A stretch of 64,000 bases of DNA from Acinetobacter oleivorans DR1 (GTDB lineage Bacteria > Pseudomonadota > Gammaproteobacteria > Pseudomonadales > Moraxellaceae): contig NC_014259.1 of NCBI RefSeq assembly GCF_000196795.1, positions 3,038,001 through 3,102,000 on the forward strand, written 5' to 3'. The notes beneath the pieces were generated by a model, which saw only the letters and a program-made list of their open reading frames with translations, searched no databases and was not told where the DNA came from. Both the position numbers and the translations under genes were made by a program. Of the stretch, positions 18,188 through 27,722 are shown piece after piece; position 1 is the first letter of the stretch; each line of letters begins with the position of its first letter.

Positions 18188-18709
18188 AATCTAAATAAAT
18201 TTTTCAAATATGTGTAATAATTATTTTAGATTCATAAATTCAAGTTGCTCTTTTAATCTAAAAGCAATATTATTTAAATCATCATTTATATTAAATCTTA
18301 AATACTGAAAAATAATAGAATAATCTATATATCTCAATTACCACTAAGCAGTTAAGTCCCAATTTACATTACCTCAGATCTTATGGAACTTAGCTCAAAG
18401 CAAGTCTTTAAATGGTTCTTCTTCTCATTTCCCCCATCAAACCATATATAATTTAAAAAAATATCATATAATTTTTAATTTTATAAAACCTTTATAATCT
18501 AATATAATGAATCACATTTATTATAAGCTTATTATAATCTTAATATATATGTTCAGTATTTCGCCTAAATATACCCCTCCAACTGAATATATATTAACCA
18601 AATAAACTAAATATATTATTTGTCTTTTTAATAAAAATTAATAAGAATAACCAAGGTCAGAGTTTTGAATAAACTTGTTCAGTAAAACTATAGGCAAAGG
18701 ATTGATTGT
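18188..18709. other. Very AT-rich intergenic region upstream of the citrate transporter
   Basis: No supported ORF. Dense A/T tracts with repeated TATAATCT/TTATAATCTTA blocks around 18490-18545, and two GTTCAGTA copies (about 18550 and 18677). It probably contains the citrate transporter promoter. No riboswitch or tRNA recognised. Confidence 0.5.
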
Positions 18710-20047
18710 ATGCTGACATTACTTGGTGTTGGCATGATTTTGTGCTTCATGTACTTAATCATGTCCAAACGTTTAAGCCCTATTATTGCTTTAATTCTCA
18801 TCCCATTTATTTTTTCTCTTGTTGCCTGGGGCCTAGGTCACTACTTTGAAAGTTTAAGTCACATTGAACTCAAAGGTCTCAGTGAGATGATGCTGGATGG
18901 CATCAAAAAATTAGCGCCAACTGGCGTAATGCTTTTATTCGCAATTTTATATTTTGCCTTAATGATCGATGCAGGTCTTTTCGATCCACCGGTTAAATGG
19001 ATTTTAAAAAAGGTTAAAGGTGATCCTCTAAAAATCACACTAGGAACTGTGTTCTTAACCACAATGGTTTCTTTAGATGGTGATGGTTCTACAACCTATA
19101 TGATTTGTGTAGCTGCAATGCTGCCACTTTATCAACGCTTAGGAATGAATACCCTCATCATGACTGCACTTATGCTGTTATGTAGTGGTGTAATGAACCT
19201 AACCCCATGGGGTGGCCCTACAGCTCGTGCTGCAAGCGCCCTGCAAGTTGACCCAAGCCACATTTTCGTACCAATGATTATCCCTATGATCATTAGTATT
19301 GGTTGGTTATTCTTCTTGGCATACTTATATGGTCGTTACGAGCAAAAACGTTTAGGCGTTATTGAACTTGAAACTCACCATGGTGATAACATTACTGTAT
19401 CGAAAGATCCTGAAGCGACTCGCCCACATTTACGCAAAGTAAATATGGTGCTCACAATCCTTCTTATGATTGCTTTGATCAAAGGCATTTTGCCTATGTC
19501 TGTGTTGTTCATGATAGCGTTCTGTATTGCAATGCTCATTAACTACCCAGATGTTGATATGCAGAAAAAACGTATTGCAATGCATGCAGACAGTGTCTTA
19601 GCTGTTGTGGGCTTAATTTTCGCAGCAGGTATTTTCACAGGTATTTTATCTGGCACAGGTATGGTTGAGGCGATGTCTAAAGAATTCGTCGCAATGATTC
19701 CTCCAAGCATGGGTCCATACCTTGCACCGATCACAGCTTTAGTGAGTATGCCTTTGACCTTCTTTATGTCAAATGATGCTTTCTTCTATGGCGTTTTACC
19801 TATTCTTGCTGAAGCTGCTTCACATTATGGTATTAGTGCAGAAGCGATTGCTCGCGCTTCGATTGTAGGTCAACCTGTACACTTGCTATCACCTCTTGTT
19901 CCATCAACCTATTTGTTATGTGGTCTTGCTAAAGTCGATTTTGCCGACCATCAAAAGTTCACTTTAAAGTGGGCATTCATAACTTGTATGGTATTAATGG
20001 GTACTGCTTTAGTAATTGGTGTTTTCCCACTCTTTAGTACGCTTTAA
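18710..20047 (+). CDS. CitMHS-family metal-citrate:H+ symporter
   Basis: Imports citrate as a divalent-metal complex with protons. The 445-residue protein has about 11-12 hydrophobic helices and the family motifs SLDGDGSTTYMI and NLTPWGGPTARAA, with a matching repeat SNDAFFYGVLP in the second half. AAAGGA precedes the ATG. It stands alone with its own terminator and a long AT-rich promoter region. The exact metal preference (Mg or Ca type) cannot be read from the sequence. Confidence 0.92.
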   Translation: MLTLLGVGMILCFMYLIMSKRLSPIIALILIPFIFSLVAWGLGHYFESLSHIELKGLSEMMLDGIKKLAPTGVMLLFAILYFALMIDAGLFDPPVKWILKKVKGDPLKITLGTVFLTTMVSLDGDGSTTYMICVAAMLPLYQRLGMNTLIMTALMLLCSGVMNLTPWGGPTARAASALQVDPSHIFVPMIIPMIISIGWLFFLAYLYGRYEQKRLGVIELETHHGDNITVSKDPEATRPHLRKVNMVLTILLMIALIKGILPMSVLFMIAFCIAMLINYPDVDMQKKRIAMHADSVLAVVGLIFAAGIFTGILSGTGMVEAMSKEFVAMIPPSMGPYLAPITALVSMPLTFFMSNDAFFYGVLPILAEAASHYGISAEAIARASIVGQPVHLLSPLVPSTYLLCGLAKVDFADHQKFTLKWAFITCMVLMGTALVIGVFPLFSTL

Positions 20048-20062
20048 TTATTCATATGCAAT

Positions 20063-20090
20063 AAAAAAGCCCCAATCGGGGCTTTTTTTT
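20063..20090. terminator. Bidirectional terminator after the citrate transporter
   Basis: Stem GCCCC/GGGGC, loop AATC, extended by six A-T pairs and ending in a T run. Shared with the convergent gene at 20089-20601. Confidence 0.92.
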
Positions 20091-20601
20091 ATTTCTGTAC
20101 ATATTCAATTAAGTGATCTAACACAATTTGAAAATGCAATGTAATGTCTTCTTCTAAAATTTTATAAGCATTATCAAACTGAACCATTGGCCAACCTTCT
20201 TTCCAAAATGGAAAAATATTGTGTAGACCTTCAGTCACAATCGCGTCTTCACGACTAATCGCTTGAGCAACTTGAGCTAAAACCTGAGCGGTTTCTGCAC
20301 CATCAATAGCTAAATAATCAATACCACGTGCTTTAAAAATACGGATACGGTCTTTTTTATAACGAATCTTTTTCGCCTGACCTGAATTCAAGCCTAATGC
20401 CAGCGTAGCAGCTTCTACAAACTTTTCTTCAAAGTTTGCATTCAACGCAACTAAAGCCTGTTTATGTGCTTCTTGACGCCCAGCTTTCCCCCCATTACGG
20501 ATAATCTCATTTGCTTCCGTATCCAGCTTATCTTTTTTCATAGACTGTAAAATGTCTAAAATTTCGATATCGCTTAAAGATTCAGGAGATTGCTCAATCA
20601 T
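20089..20601 (-). CDS. Conserved hypothetical protein
   Basis: A 170-residue soluble protein, mostly helical, with no signal peptide. It is rich in charged residues, with a basic middle (QAKKIRYKKDRIRIFKARGIDYLAIDG). I recognise no family. The start at 20601 is preferred over 20634 because AGGA lies nine bases before it and the longer form would begin with an odd hydrophobic stretch. It diverges from the DUF2239 gene. Confidence 0.65.
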   Translation of the reverse strand: MIEQSPESLSDIEILDILQSMKKDKLDTEANEIIRNGGKAGRQEAHKQALVALNANFEEKFVEAATLALGLNSGQAKKIRYKKDRIRIFKARGIDYLAIDGAETAQVLAQVAQAISREDAIVTEGLHNIFPFWKEGWPMVQFDNAYKILEEDITLHFQIVLDHLIEYVQK

Positions 20602-20778
20602 GGGAGTCCTAATACACAAAAATAAAAAAAACATTGTCTCATAAAAGCACTATTAAAGCCGAATAAAATTTTAAATAGCCTATTATCTTGACTATTTTTA
20701 TAGTCTTAACTTCATAGACAACACTCATAAAATCAAATAATTCTTTGGTTATAAAATTAATTATTTGCCAAAATAATT

Positions 20779-20809
20779 TTACCCTGGTAATATTATTTTA
20801 CCCAGATAA
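20779..20809. promoter_or_regulatory. Tandem palindromic operator-like repeats before the DUF2239 gene
   Basis: Two related 12-mers, TTACCCTGGTAA (20779-20790, perfect arms TTACC/GGTAA) and TTACCCAGATAA (20798-20809), lie 19 bases apart and end six bases before the ATG at 20816. This is what a repressor site overlapping the leader would look like. The cognate protein is unknown. Confidence 0.45.
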
Positions 20810-20815
20810 AAATAT

Positions 20816-21373
20816 ATGGCTAAAATGAATACTAAAATCACCTATACTGCTTTCACTGGAAGCACGCTTATTGCGAGCGACTCCCTAGTTGAACTTGCAA
20901 AAAAACTCACAGATCTTCCGAAAACAACGGAAAATATTCTGATTTTTAATGATCAAACAGGTCAACAAATTGATCTTGATCTTTCTGGTTCGGAACAAGA
21001 ATTTCAACAACGTTATGCTGAACCGGAAGAAATTAAAAAAGTTGGACGACCTAAACTCGGAGTAATTTCTCGTGAAATCACTTTACAGAAAAAACATTGG
21101 GATTGGTTAGATCAACAAAGTGCGAGTGCATCAGCAGTAATTCGTAAGTTGATTGATAAAGAGTTAAATAACCCAAATTCTGAAGGTAATATTATGCTCG
21201 CTAAACAAGCCATCGACCGTTTTATGTCTGCCATGTTGGGTAATATGCCAAATTACGAAGAAGCAACACGCGCCTTATATCAAGGCGACCGTGATATATT
21301 TTTAAAGATGATTCAGAGCTATCCTAAAGATTTAAGAGAATATTTAACTTTAAAAACTCAAAGTATTTTCTAA
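20816..21373 (+). CDS. DUF2239-family protein
   Basis: A 185-residue soluble protein matching the DUF2239 layout. It opens with TAFTGSTLIAS, has the central GRPKLGVISREITLQKKHWD and DQQSASASAVIRKLID, and a helical C-terminus. The central part resembles a small DNA-binding (ribbon-helix-helix-like) region, which is inference. Function of the family is unknown. The ATG at 20816 directly follows operator-like repeats, so autoregulation is possible. Confidence 0.82.
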   Translation: MAKMNTKITYTAFTGSTLIASDSLVELAKKLTDLPKTTENILIFNDQTGQQIDLDLSGSEQEFQQRYAEPEEIKKVGRPKLGVISREITLQKKHWDWLDQQSASASAVIRKLIDKELNNPNSEGNIMLAKQAIDRFMSAMLGNMPNYEEATRALYQGDRDIFLKMIQSYPKDLREYLTLKTQSIF

Positions 21374-21381
21374 ACCCAATA

Positions 21382-21408
21382 AAAAAACCCGCTTACGCGG
21401 GTTTTTTC
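21382..21408. terminator. Bidirectional terminator between DUF2239 gene and cysN
   Basis: Stem AAAAAACCCGC/GCGGGTTTTTT with loop TTAC. Confidence 0.92.
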
Positions 21409-21425
21409 AAAATCAATTCAGTCTA

Positions 21426-23039
21426 TTAAAGACGGACTAATTCCACAACTTTTTCAGCTGCCTCTTCAACGGTTTCAGCAGTGACTTCTGTATCTGTGCC
21501 ATCCACAGCCGTAGTGATAACCACAACACCTGTCTCACGCAATAAAGTAATTTGCTCAGCAGTTAAGTTGGCTTTTGCAATCGCAACTACACCTTGTTGG
21601 ATCAATAAACTCTCTAAAACTTGAGCTTTCTCGATTAACTGTGCAGAAATCCCAATCACCGCAGGTTTTTGACCTAAACGTGCAGCACGATCTTCAGCAG
21701 TAACTGGATTGCTATGTGCAGTCCACTCTACCGCAGACTCAACCATACCCGCACCAACCGTTACATTGCTTAAACGATCAATGAAAATAAATGAACCTGT
21801 GTATCGTGAGTCTTGATATTGATCAAATACGACTGGTGCATCAAACTCAACAACAACATCTGCAATTGCATTTAATTCAAGCTCTTCAACTTGAGTATGC
21901 TCAAGCGTATTCACATTCACACGATAGTGAATGTTAGTTACTTTGGCAGGGACCGTTTGAGTACCAATCTTAACGTTGTACAACTTGCCTTTCACCAGTG
22001 GATGTTCATTCATCCATACTACTGAAGCACGAACACTGCGAGAAATTAATGGTTGTTCGCCTGCACGTACTAATACGTTTCCACGGCTAATATCAATTTC
22101 ATCATTCAATGTTAATGTAACTGCTTGACCCGCAATAGCTTGGTCCAGATTTCCATCGAATGTTACGATTTCTTTAACTGTTGAGCGCTTACCTGATGGT
22201 AATGCAACAATTTCATCACCAACATTGATTTCACCTAAAGCGACAGTACCAGCGAAACCACGGAAATCGAGGTTTGGACGGTTCACATATTGAACAGGGA
22301 AACGGAATTCGTGTTTGTTTGATTCACGACTAATTTCCACAGATTCAAGAATGCTCATCAAGGTTTGACCCTTGTACCAAGCTGTATGCTCAGAAACATT
22401 TACTACGTTATCACCATTTAAAGCAGAAATCGGTACAAACTGAATATTAGCTGGACGGCGGTCACCCAATTGGCTTACGAAAGCATCATATTCAATCTGA
22501 ATTTCAGTGAAACGTTCAGGAGAGTACTCAACCAAGTCCATTTTATTGATAGCAACAACGATATTTTTAATACCAAGTAAACTAGCAATAAACGTATGGC
22601 GACGAGTTTGAGTTTGCACACCATAACGCGCATCAATCAAGATAATTGCAAGATCAGCAGTTGACGCACCTGTTGCCATGTTACGCGTATATTGCTCATG
22701 TCCTGGGGTATCAGCAATAATAAACTTACGCTTTTCAGTTGAGAAATAGCGGTAAGCCACATCAATGGTAATACCTTGCTCACGCTCAGCTTGTAAGCCA
22801 TCTACAAGTAATGCCAAGTCTGGTGCATCACCTGTGGTTCCTACTTTTTTACTATCGCGCGTTACAGCTTGTAATTGATCTTCGTAAATCAATTTTGAAT
22901 CGTAGAGTAGACGCCCAATAAGTGTACTTTTTCCATCATCTACGTTACCGCAAGTCAAAAAACGCAGAAGGTCTTTTTGTTCATGTTGCTTTAAATAGGT
23001 CAAGATATCTTGACTGATTAATTCTGATTGATGAGACAT
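21426..23039 (-). CDS. cysN: Sulfate adenylyltransferase subunit 1 (GTPase)
   Basis: With CysD, forms ATP sulfurylase, coupling GTP hydrolysis to adenosine-5'-phosphosulfate synthesis. The 537-residue protein has GNVDDGKSTLIGRL (G1), DTPGHEQYTRNM (G3) and NKMD (G4), then two beta-barrel domains ending at IFIDRLSNVTVGAGMV (about residue 433). About 104 residues follow. The tail begins like the linker into APS kinase in fused CysNC proteins (GQKPAVIGIS, about 456-465) but has no P-loop. It may be a decayed APS-kinase domain. It follows cysD by 30 bases; no intact cysC is adjacent. Confidence 0.95.
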   Translation of the reverse strand: MSHQSELISQDILTYLKQHEQKDLLRFLTCGNVDDGKSTLIGRLLYDSKLIYEDQLQAVTRDSKKVGTTGDAPDLALLVDGLQAEREQGITIDVAYRYFSTEKRKFIIADTPGHEQYTRNMATGASTADLAIILIDARYGVQTQTRRHTFIASLLGIKNIVVAINKMDLVEYSPERFTEIQIEYDAFVSQLGDRRPANIQFVPISALNGDNVVNVSEHTAWYKGQTLMSILESVEISRESNKHEFRFPVQYVNRPNLDFRGFAGTVALGEINVGDEIVALPSGKRSTVKEIVTFDGNLDQAIAGQAVTLTLNDEIDISRGNVLVRAGEQPLISRSVRASVVWMNEHPLVKGKLYNVKIGTQTVPAKVTNIHYRVNVNTLEHTQVEELELNAIADVVVEFDAPVVFDQYQDSRYTGSFIFIDRLSNVTVGAGMVESAVEWTAHSNPVTAEDRAARLGQKPAVIGISAQLIEKAQVLESLLIQQGVVAIAKANLTAEQITLLRETGVVVITTAVDGTDTEVTAETVEEAAEKVVELVRL

Positions 23040-23069
23040 TGCTCAAACTCCACAAATTTAGAAATTGTC

Positions 23070-23978
23070 TTAGAAATAGCCTTCTTGCTTTTTCTTTTCC
23101 ATTGAGCCCGCTTCATCATGGTCAATCATACGACCTTGACGCTCAGAACTCGTGGCTAAAAGCATCTCTTGGATAATTTCAGGTAACGTATCTGCTTCAG
23201 ACTCAACTGCACCAGTTAATGGATAACAGCCAAGCGTACGGAAACGTACAGACTTCATCTGTGGAACTTCACCTTCTTTTAAACGCATACGTTCATCATC
23301 AACCATGATTAATGTACCGCTACGCTCTACTACTGGGCGAACAGCAGAGAAATAAAGAGGAACGATTTGAATATTTTCTAAATAGATATATTGCCAGATA
23401 TCCAACTCAGTCCAGTTAGATAAAGGGAATACACGAATACTTTCACCTTTGTTCACTTTACCATTGTAAAGATTCCAAAGTTCAGGGCGCTGGTTTTTAG
23501 GGTCCCAACGGTGTTTACTATCACGGAATGAATAAACACGTTCTTTCGCGCGTGATTTTTCTTCATCACGACGTGCACCACCAAAAGCAGCATCAAATTG
23601 ATATTTATCCAAAGCCTGTTTTAAAGCTTGGGTTTTCATAATATCTGTATATTTTGAACTACCATGATCGAATGGATTAATTCCAGCTTCACGACCTTCT
23701 TTATTCTGATGAACGATTAAATCAAAGCCATGCGTTTTTGCCATGTTATCGCGAAACGCGATCATGTCTTTAAACTTCCAACCTGTATCTACATGCAATA
23801 AAGGAAATGGAAGTTTCGCTGGATAAAATGCTTTTAATGCAAGGTGAAGCATTACCGCAGAGTCTTTACCAATTGAGTAAAGCATGACTGGATTTTCAAA
23901 TTCAGCAGCAACTTCACGGATAATATGAATGCTTTCAGCTTCAAGTTGCTTGAGATGTGTGAGTCTTGATTCAGTCAT
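23070..23978 (-). CDS. cysD: Sulfate adenylyltransferase subunit 2
   Basis: Catalytic ATP-sulfurylase subunit of the N-type ATP-pyrophosphatase family. The 302-residue protein has YSIGKDSAVMLHLA (PP-loop), HVDTGWKF, and the C-terminal Arg-rich segment. Starting at ATG 23978 gives the same length as E. coli CysD, with AAGGA seven bases before it; the GTG at 23984 would be too close to that site. A 32-codon ORF ends inside its first codons (8-base overlap). Confidence 0.97.
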   Translation of the reverse strand: MTESRLTHLKQLEAESIHIIREVAAEFENPVMLYSIGKDSAVMLHLALKAFYPAKLPFPLLHVDTGWKFKDMIAFRDNMAKTHGFDLIVHQNKEGREAGINPFDHGSSKYTDIMKTQALKQALDKYQFDAAFGGARRDEEKSRAKERVYSFRDSKHRWDPKNQRPELWNLYNGKVNKGESIRVFPLSNWTELDIWQYIYLENIQIVPLYFSAVRPVVERSGTLIMVDDERMRLKEGEVPQMKSVRFRTLGCYPLTGAVESEADTLPEIIQEMLLATSSERQGRMIDHDEAGSMEKKKQEGYF

Positions 23979-24069
23979 GAACACGTCCTTCTCTATCCAT
24001 TTTGCCCATAAAATCTAGAAGTAGTATTAAACCACCACCTAGAAGACCATGTGGAGGAACGAGTGCCAT
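23971..24069 (-). CDS. Short upstream ORF overlapping the cysD start (possible leader peptide)
   Basis: ATG at 24069, TGA at 23973-23971, 32 residues. It has a good ribosome binding site (GGAG five bases before the ATG). The peptide starts with a Pro/Gly/Leu-rich hydrophobic part (PPHGLLGGGLILLLDF) and ends charged (KMDREGRVHD). Its last codons contain the AAGGA site and ATG of cysD, so ribosomes leaving it would be placed on cysD. It has no Cys codon, so it is not an obvious Cys attenuator. Conservation is unknown to me. Confidence 0.5.
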   Translation of the reverse strand: MALVPPHGLLGGGLILLLDFMGKMDREGRVHD

Positions 24070-24303
24070 AACAACTCCAATTTTTCGTGATAGATAATCC
24101 AACCACAAGCCTTTATATGGCTTATAGCATTAGTTATGCATTATAGTGATTTAAAACCGATTCCTTTTGCTTGTTTTTTCATATTGATATTCGATTTCAT
24201 CATATACATGTAATATGCTGATTCACTTGCGTAACTTTGCAATCGTAGCTTGTGTAGCCAACTTAAGCAAATCATGTTCTAGTCTTTATATTTCTCTAAA
24301 AAC

Positions 24304-24338
24304 CATAAAAAAAGAGAAGCTTTGATCGCTTCTCTTTT
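24304..24338 (-). terminator. Terminator of wzi
   Basis: 11-bp perfect stem AAAAGAGAAGC/GCTTCTCTTTT with a 7-base loop. On the minus strand it runs into a T tract. Confidence 0.9.
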
Positions 24339-24356
24339 CTAAAACATGATCTATTC

Positions 24357-25799
24357 TTAGAAACCGAACATTTTACGTTCTAATGGAATTTCAATTCCAA
24401 TAGATGCACCTGCGTCATTACCTTCTAGATCAGAATCACTTACCCAACCATTAATTTTTAATGGAAGATCAGGTTTGATGTAATGCGTCCAAGTTAAATC
24501 AAGGGCTTTGATTTCATCGTCTTTAGGGAATGCTTTATTGATTGCCAAGTTAGATTGATTAACTTTAACCACCATTGCACGACCACTTAAACGGTTCATT
24601 ACATCAAAGCGGATATCACCACCCACTGAGTACATTTGTCCATCACCACCCATCGCGTGGCCTAATGGGTAACCATGTTGGTAATAGCCATCCTTATAGA
24701 TATAATGATTATAAGAAATACCTTTCACATCGTTATTTGTACGCGTGTCAGCCCATTCAGCATAGAGCTGATAAGGCATATCATTATAGCTAGAAGAATA
24801 ATCAACACCTGCTAAATACATTTTTTTAGAAGGAAGTAAGCCAGCTTCATCTTCCCCTACATATTGACCATAAACACCCACAGGTGCGTTTAAAAGAGTT
24901 TGCAGATTTAAACGGGCATCAAATCCTGCTATTTGGTTAGATCTATCCTCAGATGCATCATAGACATTATCATTTCCCTTAATGGCATTCCATAAAGAAT
25001 TCCAACTTTCTGAACGCCCTTCACCACCCCATTGCAAAGTTCGAGAAGCGCCTAGTTCTAAATATGGTAATGGTCTTGCAGTTACACGCAAACCTAATAA
25101 CTTAGCATCTGGAATTGCTTTATAATCATCTAATTGACCAGCAAAAGCCTGATATTGCCACGGTCCAATCCAAGATAACCATTTACTCTCAAAAGCATTT
25201 TGCACTGCACGTTGTGCTGTTACACCATAAACCGGACGGCTAGCATCACCACGAATTAAGCTACCATCATGGCCTGGACCCCACCATGTTGGAATTTGCC
25301 CCGCAACTACCCACTGATTCCAAAGTTTACCAGCAACATATGAGCCTTCAACATTCACATCTTGACCATTATCAATTTGTGGGTCTTTTTCTGCATTTAC
25401 TCGAATTTTTGCATCCCAGTTTTCACCGCCCGCATTAAACTCTAAAGAACCTTGATATTGAGCTTTTTGGTTATCACCGAATGCTTGCGGAATATTTTTG
25501 ATATCGGTTTCAGCAAAAGCGCCCACTTTAACCGTATCGTTATCTGCTTTTAATGCATTAAGAACTGAATTAATAACTTTTTGTTGAGCTGGATGCGTCA
25601 CTTGTGCTTGAGAGAGTGCTCTCTGGATTTCATCACCACTTAACGGCCAAGTTGAGGTGCTGATGTTAATAACACCTTGTTGATTCAACCAGTTTAAGTC
25701 TGTACGCAAGTCCTCATTATTTAGCACTAAACCTTGTGCAAAAATAGCGGATGAAGCAGTTGCCAATATTGCAATCGAAAGTGTTTTTCTTAGAAACAT
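24357..25799 (-). CDS. wzi: Wzi-family outer-membrane capsule assembly protein
   Basis: Outer-membrane beta-barrel lectin that helps hold capsular polysaccharide on the cell surface. The 480-residue protein has a signal peptide cleaved after IFA, an N-terminal helical part (about 25-95), then a barrel typical of Caps_assemb_Wzi with PTWWGPGHDGSLIRG and the C-terminal IEIPLERKMFGF ending in Phe. The start at 25799 (ATG) is chosen over a TTG at 25808. No capsule genes lie nearby, as usual for Acinetobacter wzi outside the K locus. Confidence 0.88.
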   Translation of the reverse strand: MFLRKTLSIAILATASSAIFAQGLVLNNEDLRTDLNWLNQQGVINISTSTWPLSGDEIQRALSQAQVTHPAQQKVINSVLNALKADNDTVKVGAFAETDIKNIPQAFGDNQKAQYQGSLEFNAGGENWDAKIRVNAEKDPQIDNGQDVNVEGSYVAGKLWNQWVVAGQIPTWWGPGHDGSLIRGDASRPVYGVTAQRAVQNAFESKWLSWIGPWQYQAFAGQLDDYKAIPDAKLLGLRVTARPLPYLELGASRTLQWGGEGRSESWNSLWNAIKGNDNVYDASEDRSNQIAGFDARLNLQTLLNAPVGVYGQYVGEDEAGLLPSKKMYLAGVDYSSSYNDMPYQLYAEWADTRTNNDVKGISYNHYIYKDGYYQHGYPLGHAMGGDGQMYSVGGDIRFDVMNRLSGRAMVVKVNQSNLAINKAFPKDDEIKALDLTWTHYIKPDLPLKINGWVSDSDLEGNDAGASIGIEIPLERKMFGF

Positions 25800-25941
25800 G
25801 CCAGCCAATTCTCAAAGTTATTTATGAGCAACACCTTAAATTTTTTATCACAACTTTGCAATTGTTAAACTGTGCAATTACATTTTTTAACGCTATTTTA
25901 AGATTAGTGTAGATAGGTAAGTTTTTGAGATATAAAAGTAA

Positions 25942-25972
25942 TAAAAAAAGGCAGTATAAATACTGCCTTTTT
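25942..25972 (-). terminator. Terminator of lysS
   Basis: 12-bp stem AAAAAGGCAGTA/TACTGCCTTTTT with loop TAAA. The minus-strand tail is T-rich. Confidence 0.92.
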
Positions 25973-25984
25973 GCCTTTGGAAGA

Positions 25985-27514
25985 TTAACCTTCTTTACGG
26001 CGCATATGAGGGAATAAAATTACATCACGAATACTTGGAGCATCGGCAAATAACATAACTAAACGGTCAATACCGATACCTTCACCTGCGGTAGGAGGTA
26101 AACCATACTCAAGCGCTTCAACAAATTCTGCATCGTAATGCATTGCTTCATCATCACCAGCGTCTTTTTCAGCAACCTGAGCTTGGAAACGTTCAGCTTG
26201 ATCAATTGGATCATTTAACTCGCTGAAACCATTTGCCAATTCACGGCCACCAATGAAAAACTCAAAACGATCAGTAATATGTGCATTGTCATCATTACGG
26301 CGAGCGAGTGGAGAAGTTTCAGCTGGATATTCAGTAATAAATGTAGGCTGACGAAGCTTGGTTTCAACAGTTTCTTCAAATACGATCGTTTGAAGCTTAC
26401 CTAAACCAAAACCAGGCTTAACTTGTTCTTTTAATTCTTCACGAATAAATTGAGCAAGGAACTCACGGTCACCAACATTTTCAGGTGTAAATTGTGGGTT
26501 ATTCTCTAAAATCGCATCAAACATAGAGATTTTCTTGAATGGCCCTTTGAAGCTAAACACTTCACCTTGGTAAGGCACATCAGTTGTACCCAGAATATCC
26601 AAAGCCAACTTTTCAAGCATGTTTTCAGTTAATTGCATCAAGTCTTTATAATCAGCATAAGCTTGATAAAATTCAATCATCGTAAATTCAGGGTTGTGAC
26701 GCGTTGATACCCCTTCATTACGGAAGTTACGGTTAATTTCAAACACACGTTCGAAACCACCAACAACCAAACGTTTTAAATAAAGCTCAGGTGCAATACG
26801 TAGGAATAAAGGCATATCCAAAGCATTGTGATGTGTTTCAAACGGACGCGCAGACGCACCACCCGGAATCACATGCATCATTGGCGTTTCAACTTCCATG
26901 AAACGTTCATTGTTTAAGAATGCTCGAATACCTGCAACAACTTTGGCACGGATTTCAAAAGTTTTACGTGTTTCTTCATTCACAATTAAGTCAAGGTAAC
27001 GTTTACGGTACTTAACTTCTGTGTCATTTAAGCCATGGAATTTATCTGGTAACGGACGAAGAGATTTTGTAAGAAGTTCAAAACCTTCAAGATGAACATA
27101 TAAGTCACCTTTTCCTGAACGTCCGATATAACCTTCAGCAGCAATAATGTCACCAAGGTCTAAACCTTTAATGGTCTCAAGAATATCTTTTGGTAAACCT
27201 TTACGGTCAACATATAGCTGAATACGACCTGTCATATCTTGAATAACCATGAAAGAACCACGGTTTAACATGACACGGCCAGCCACTTTTACATAGACAT
27301 GCTCAGCGCTTTCAATTTGTTCTTTCGACTGATCTTTAAATTGTTCTTGTAGATCAGCTGCGTAGTGTTCACGCTTAAACGTATTCGGCCAAGGACTCTT
27401 TCCAGTTTCCTTCGCAACATCTTGGATTTGCTTTAATTTGGCATGACGCTGTGCAATTAAATCGTTTTCGGAAATAGTTGGTTCAGAAGTCGATTGAGCG
27501 TTTTGTTGCGTCAT
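25985..27514 (-). CDS. lysS: Lysyl-tRNA synthetase, class II
   Basis: Charges tRNA-Lys with lysine. The 509-residue protein has an N-terminal OB-fold anticodon-binding domain (about 65-180) and the class II core with motif 2 (FRNEGVSTRHNPEFTMIEFYQAY) and motif 3 (GEGIGIDRLVML). GAGG lies just upstream of the ATG. Transcribed as a single gene. Confidence 0.98.
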   Translation of the reverse strand: MTQQNAQSTSEPTISENDLIAQRHAKLKQIQDVAKETGKSPWPNTFKREHYAADLQEQFKDQSKEQIESAEHVYVKVAGRVMLNRGSFMVIQDMTGRIQLYVDRKGLPKDILETIKGLDLGDIIAAEGYIGRSGKGDLYVHLEGFELLTKSLRPLPDKFHGLNDTEVKYRKRYLDLIVNEETRKTFEIRAKVVAGIRAFLNNERFMEVETPMMHVIPGGASARPFETHHNALDMPLFLRIAPELYLKRLVVGGFERVFEINRNFRNEGVSTRHNPEFTMIEFYQAYADYKDLMQLTENMLEKLALDILGTTDVPYQGEVFSFKGPFKKISMFDAILENNPQFTPENVGDREFLAQFIREELKEQVKPGFGLGKLQTIVFEETVETKLRQPTFITEYPAETSPLARRNDDNAHITDRFEFFIGGRELANGFSELNDPIDQAERFQAQVAEKDAGDDEAMHYDAEFVEALEYGLPPTAGEGIGIDRLVMLFADAPSIRDVILFPHMRRKEG

Positions 27515-27722
27515 CTCTGCCTCGATTAAGTAAAAATTAAGTGCTATATCCTAACAGATTGCGGAAGTTTTTCGAATGATTTCAATCAAACAAAAATGAA
27601 AAAAGACAATTTTATAGAACAAAACACTACTTTTTAAAGGCAAAGTGACTTAGACCAATCGCTAAGATCATTTTTTAAAGCATTTAGTAAAATATAAAAA
27701 AATCCAAATAACCTCGATATTC

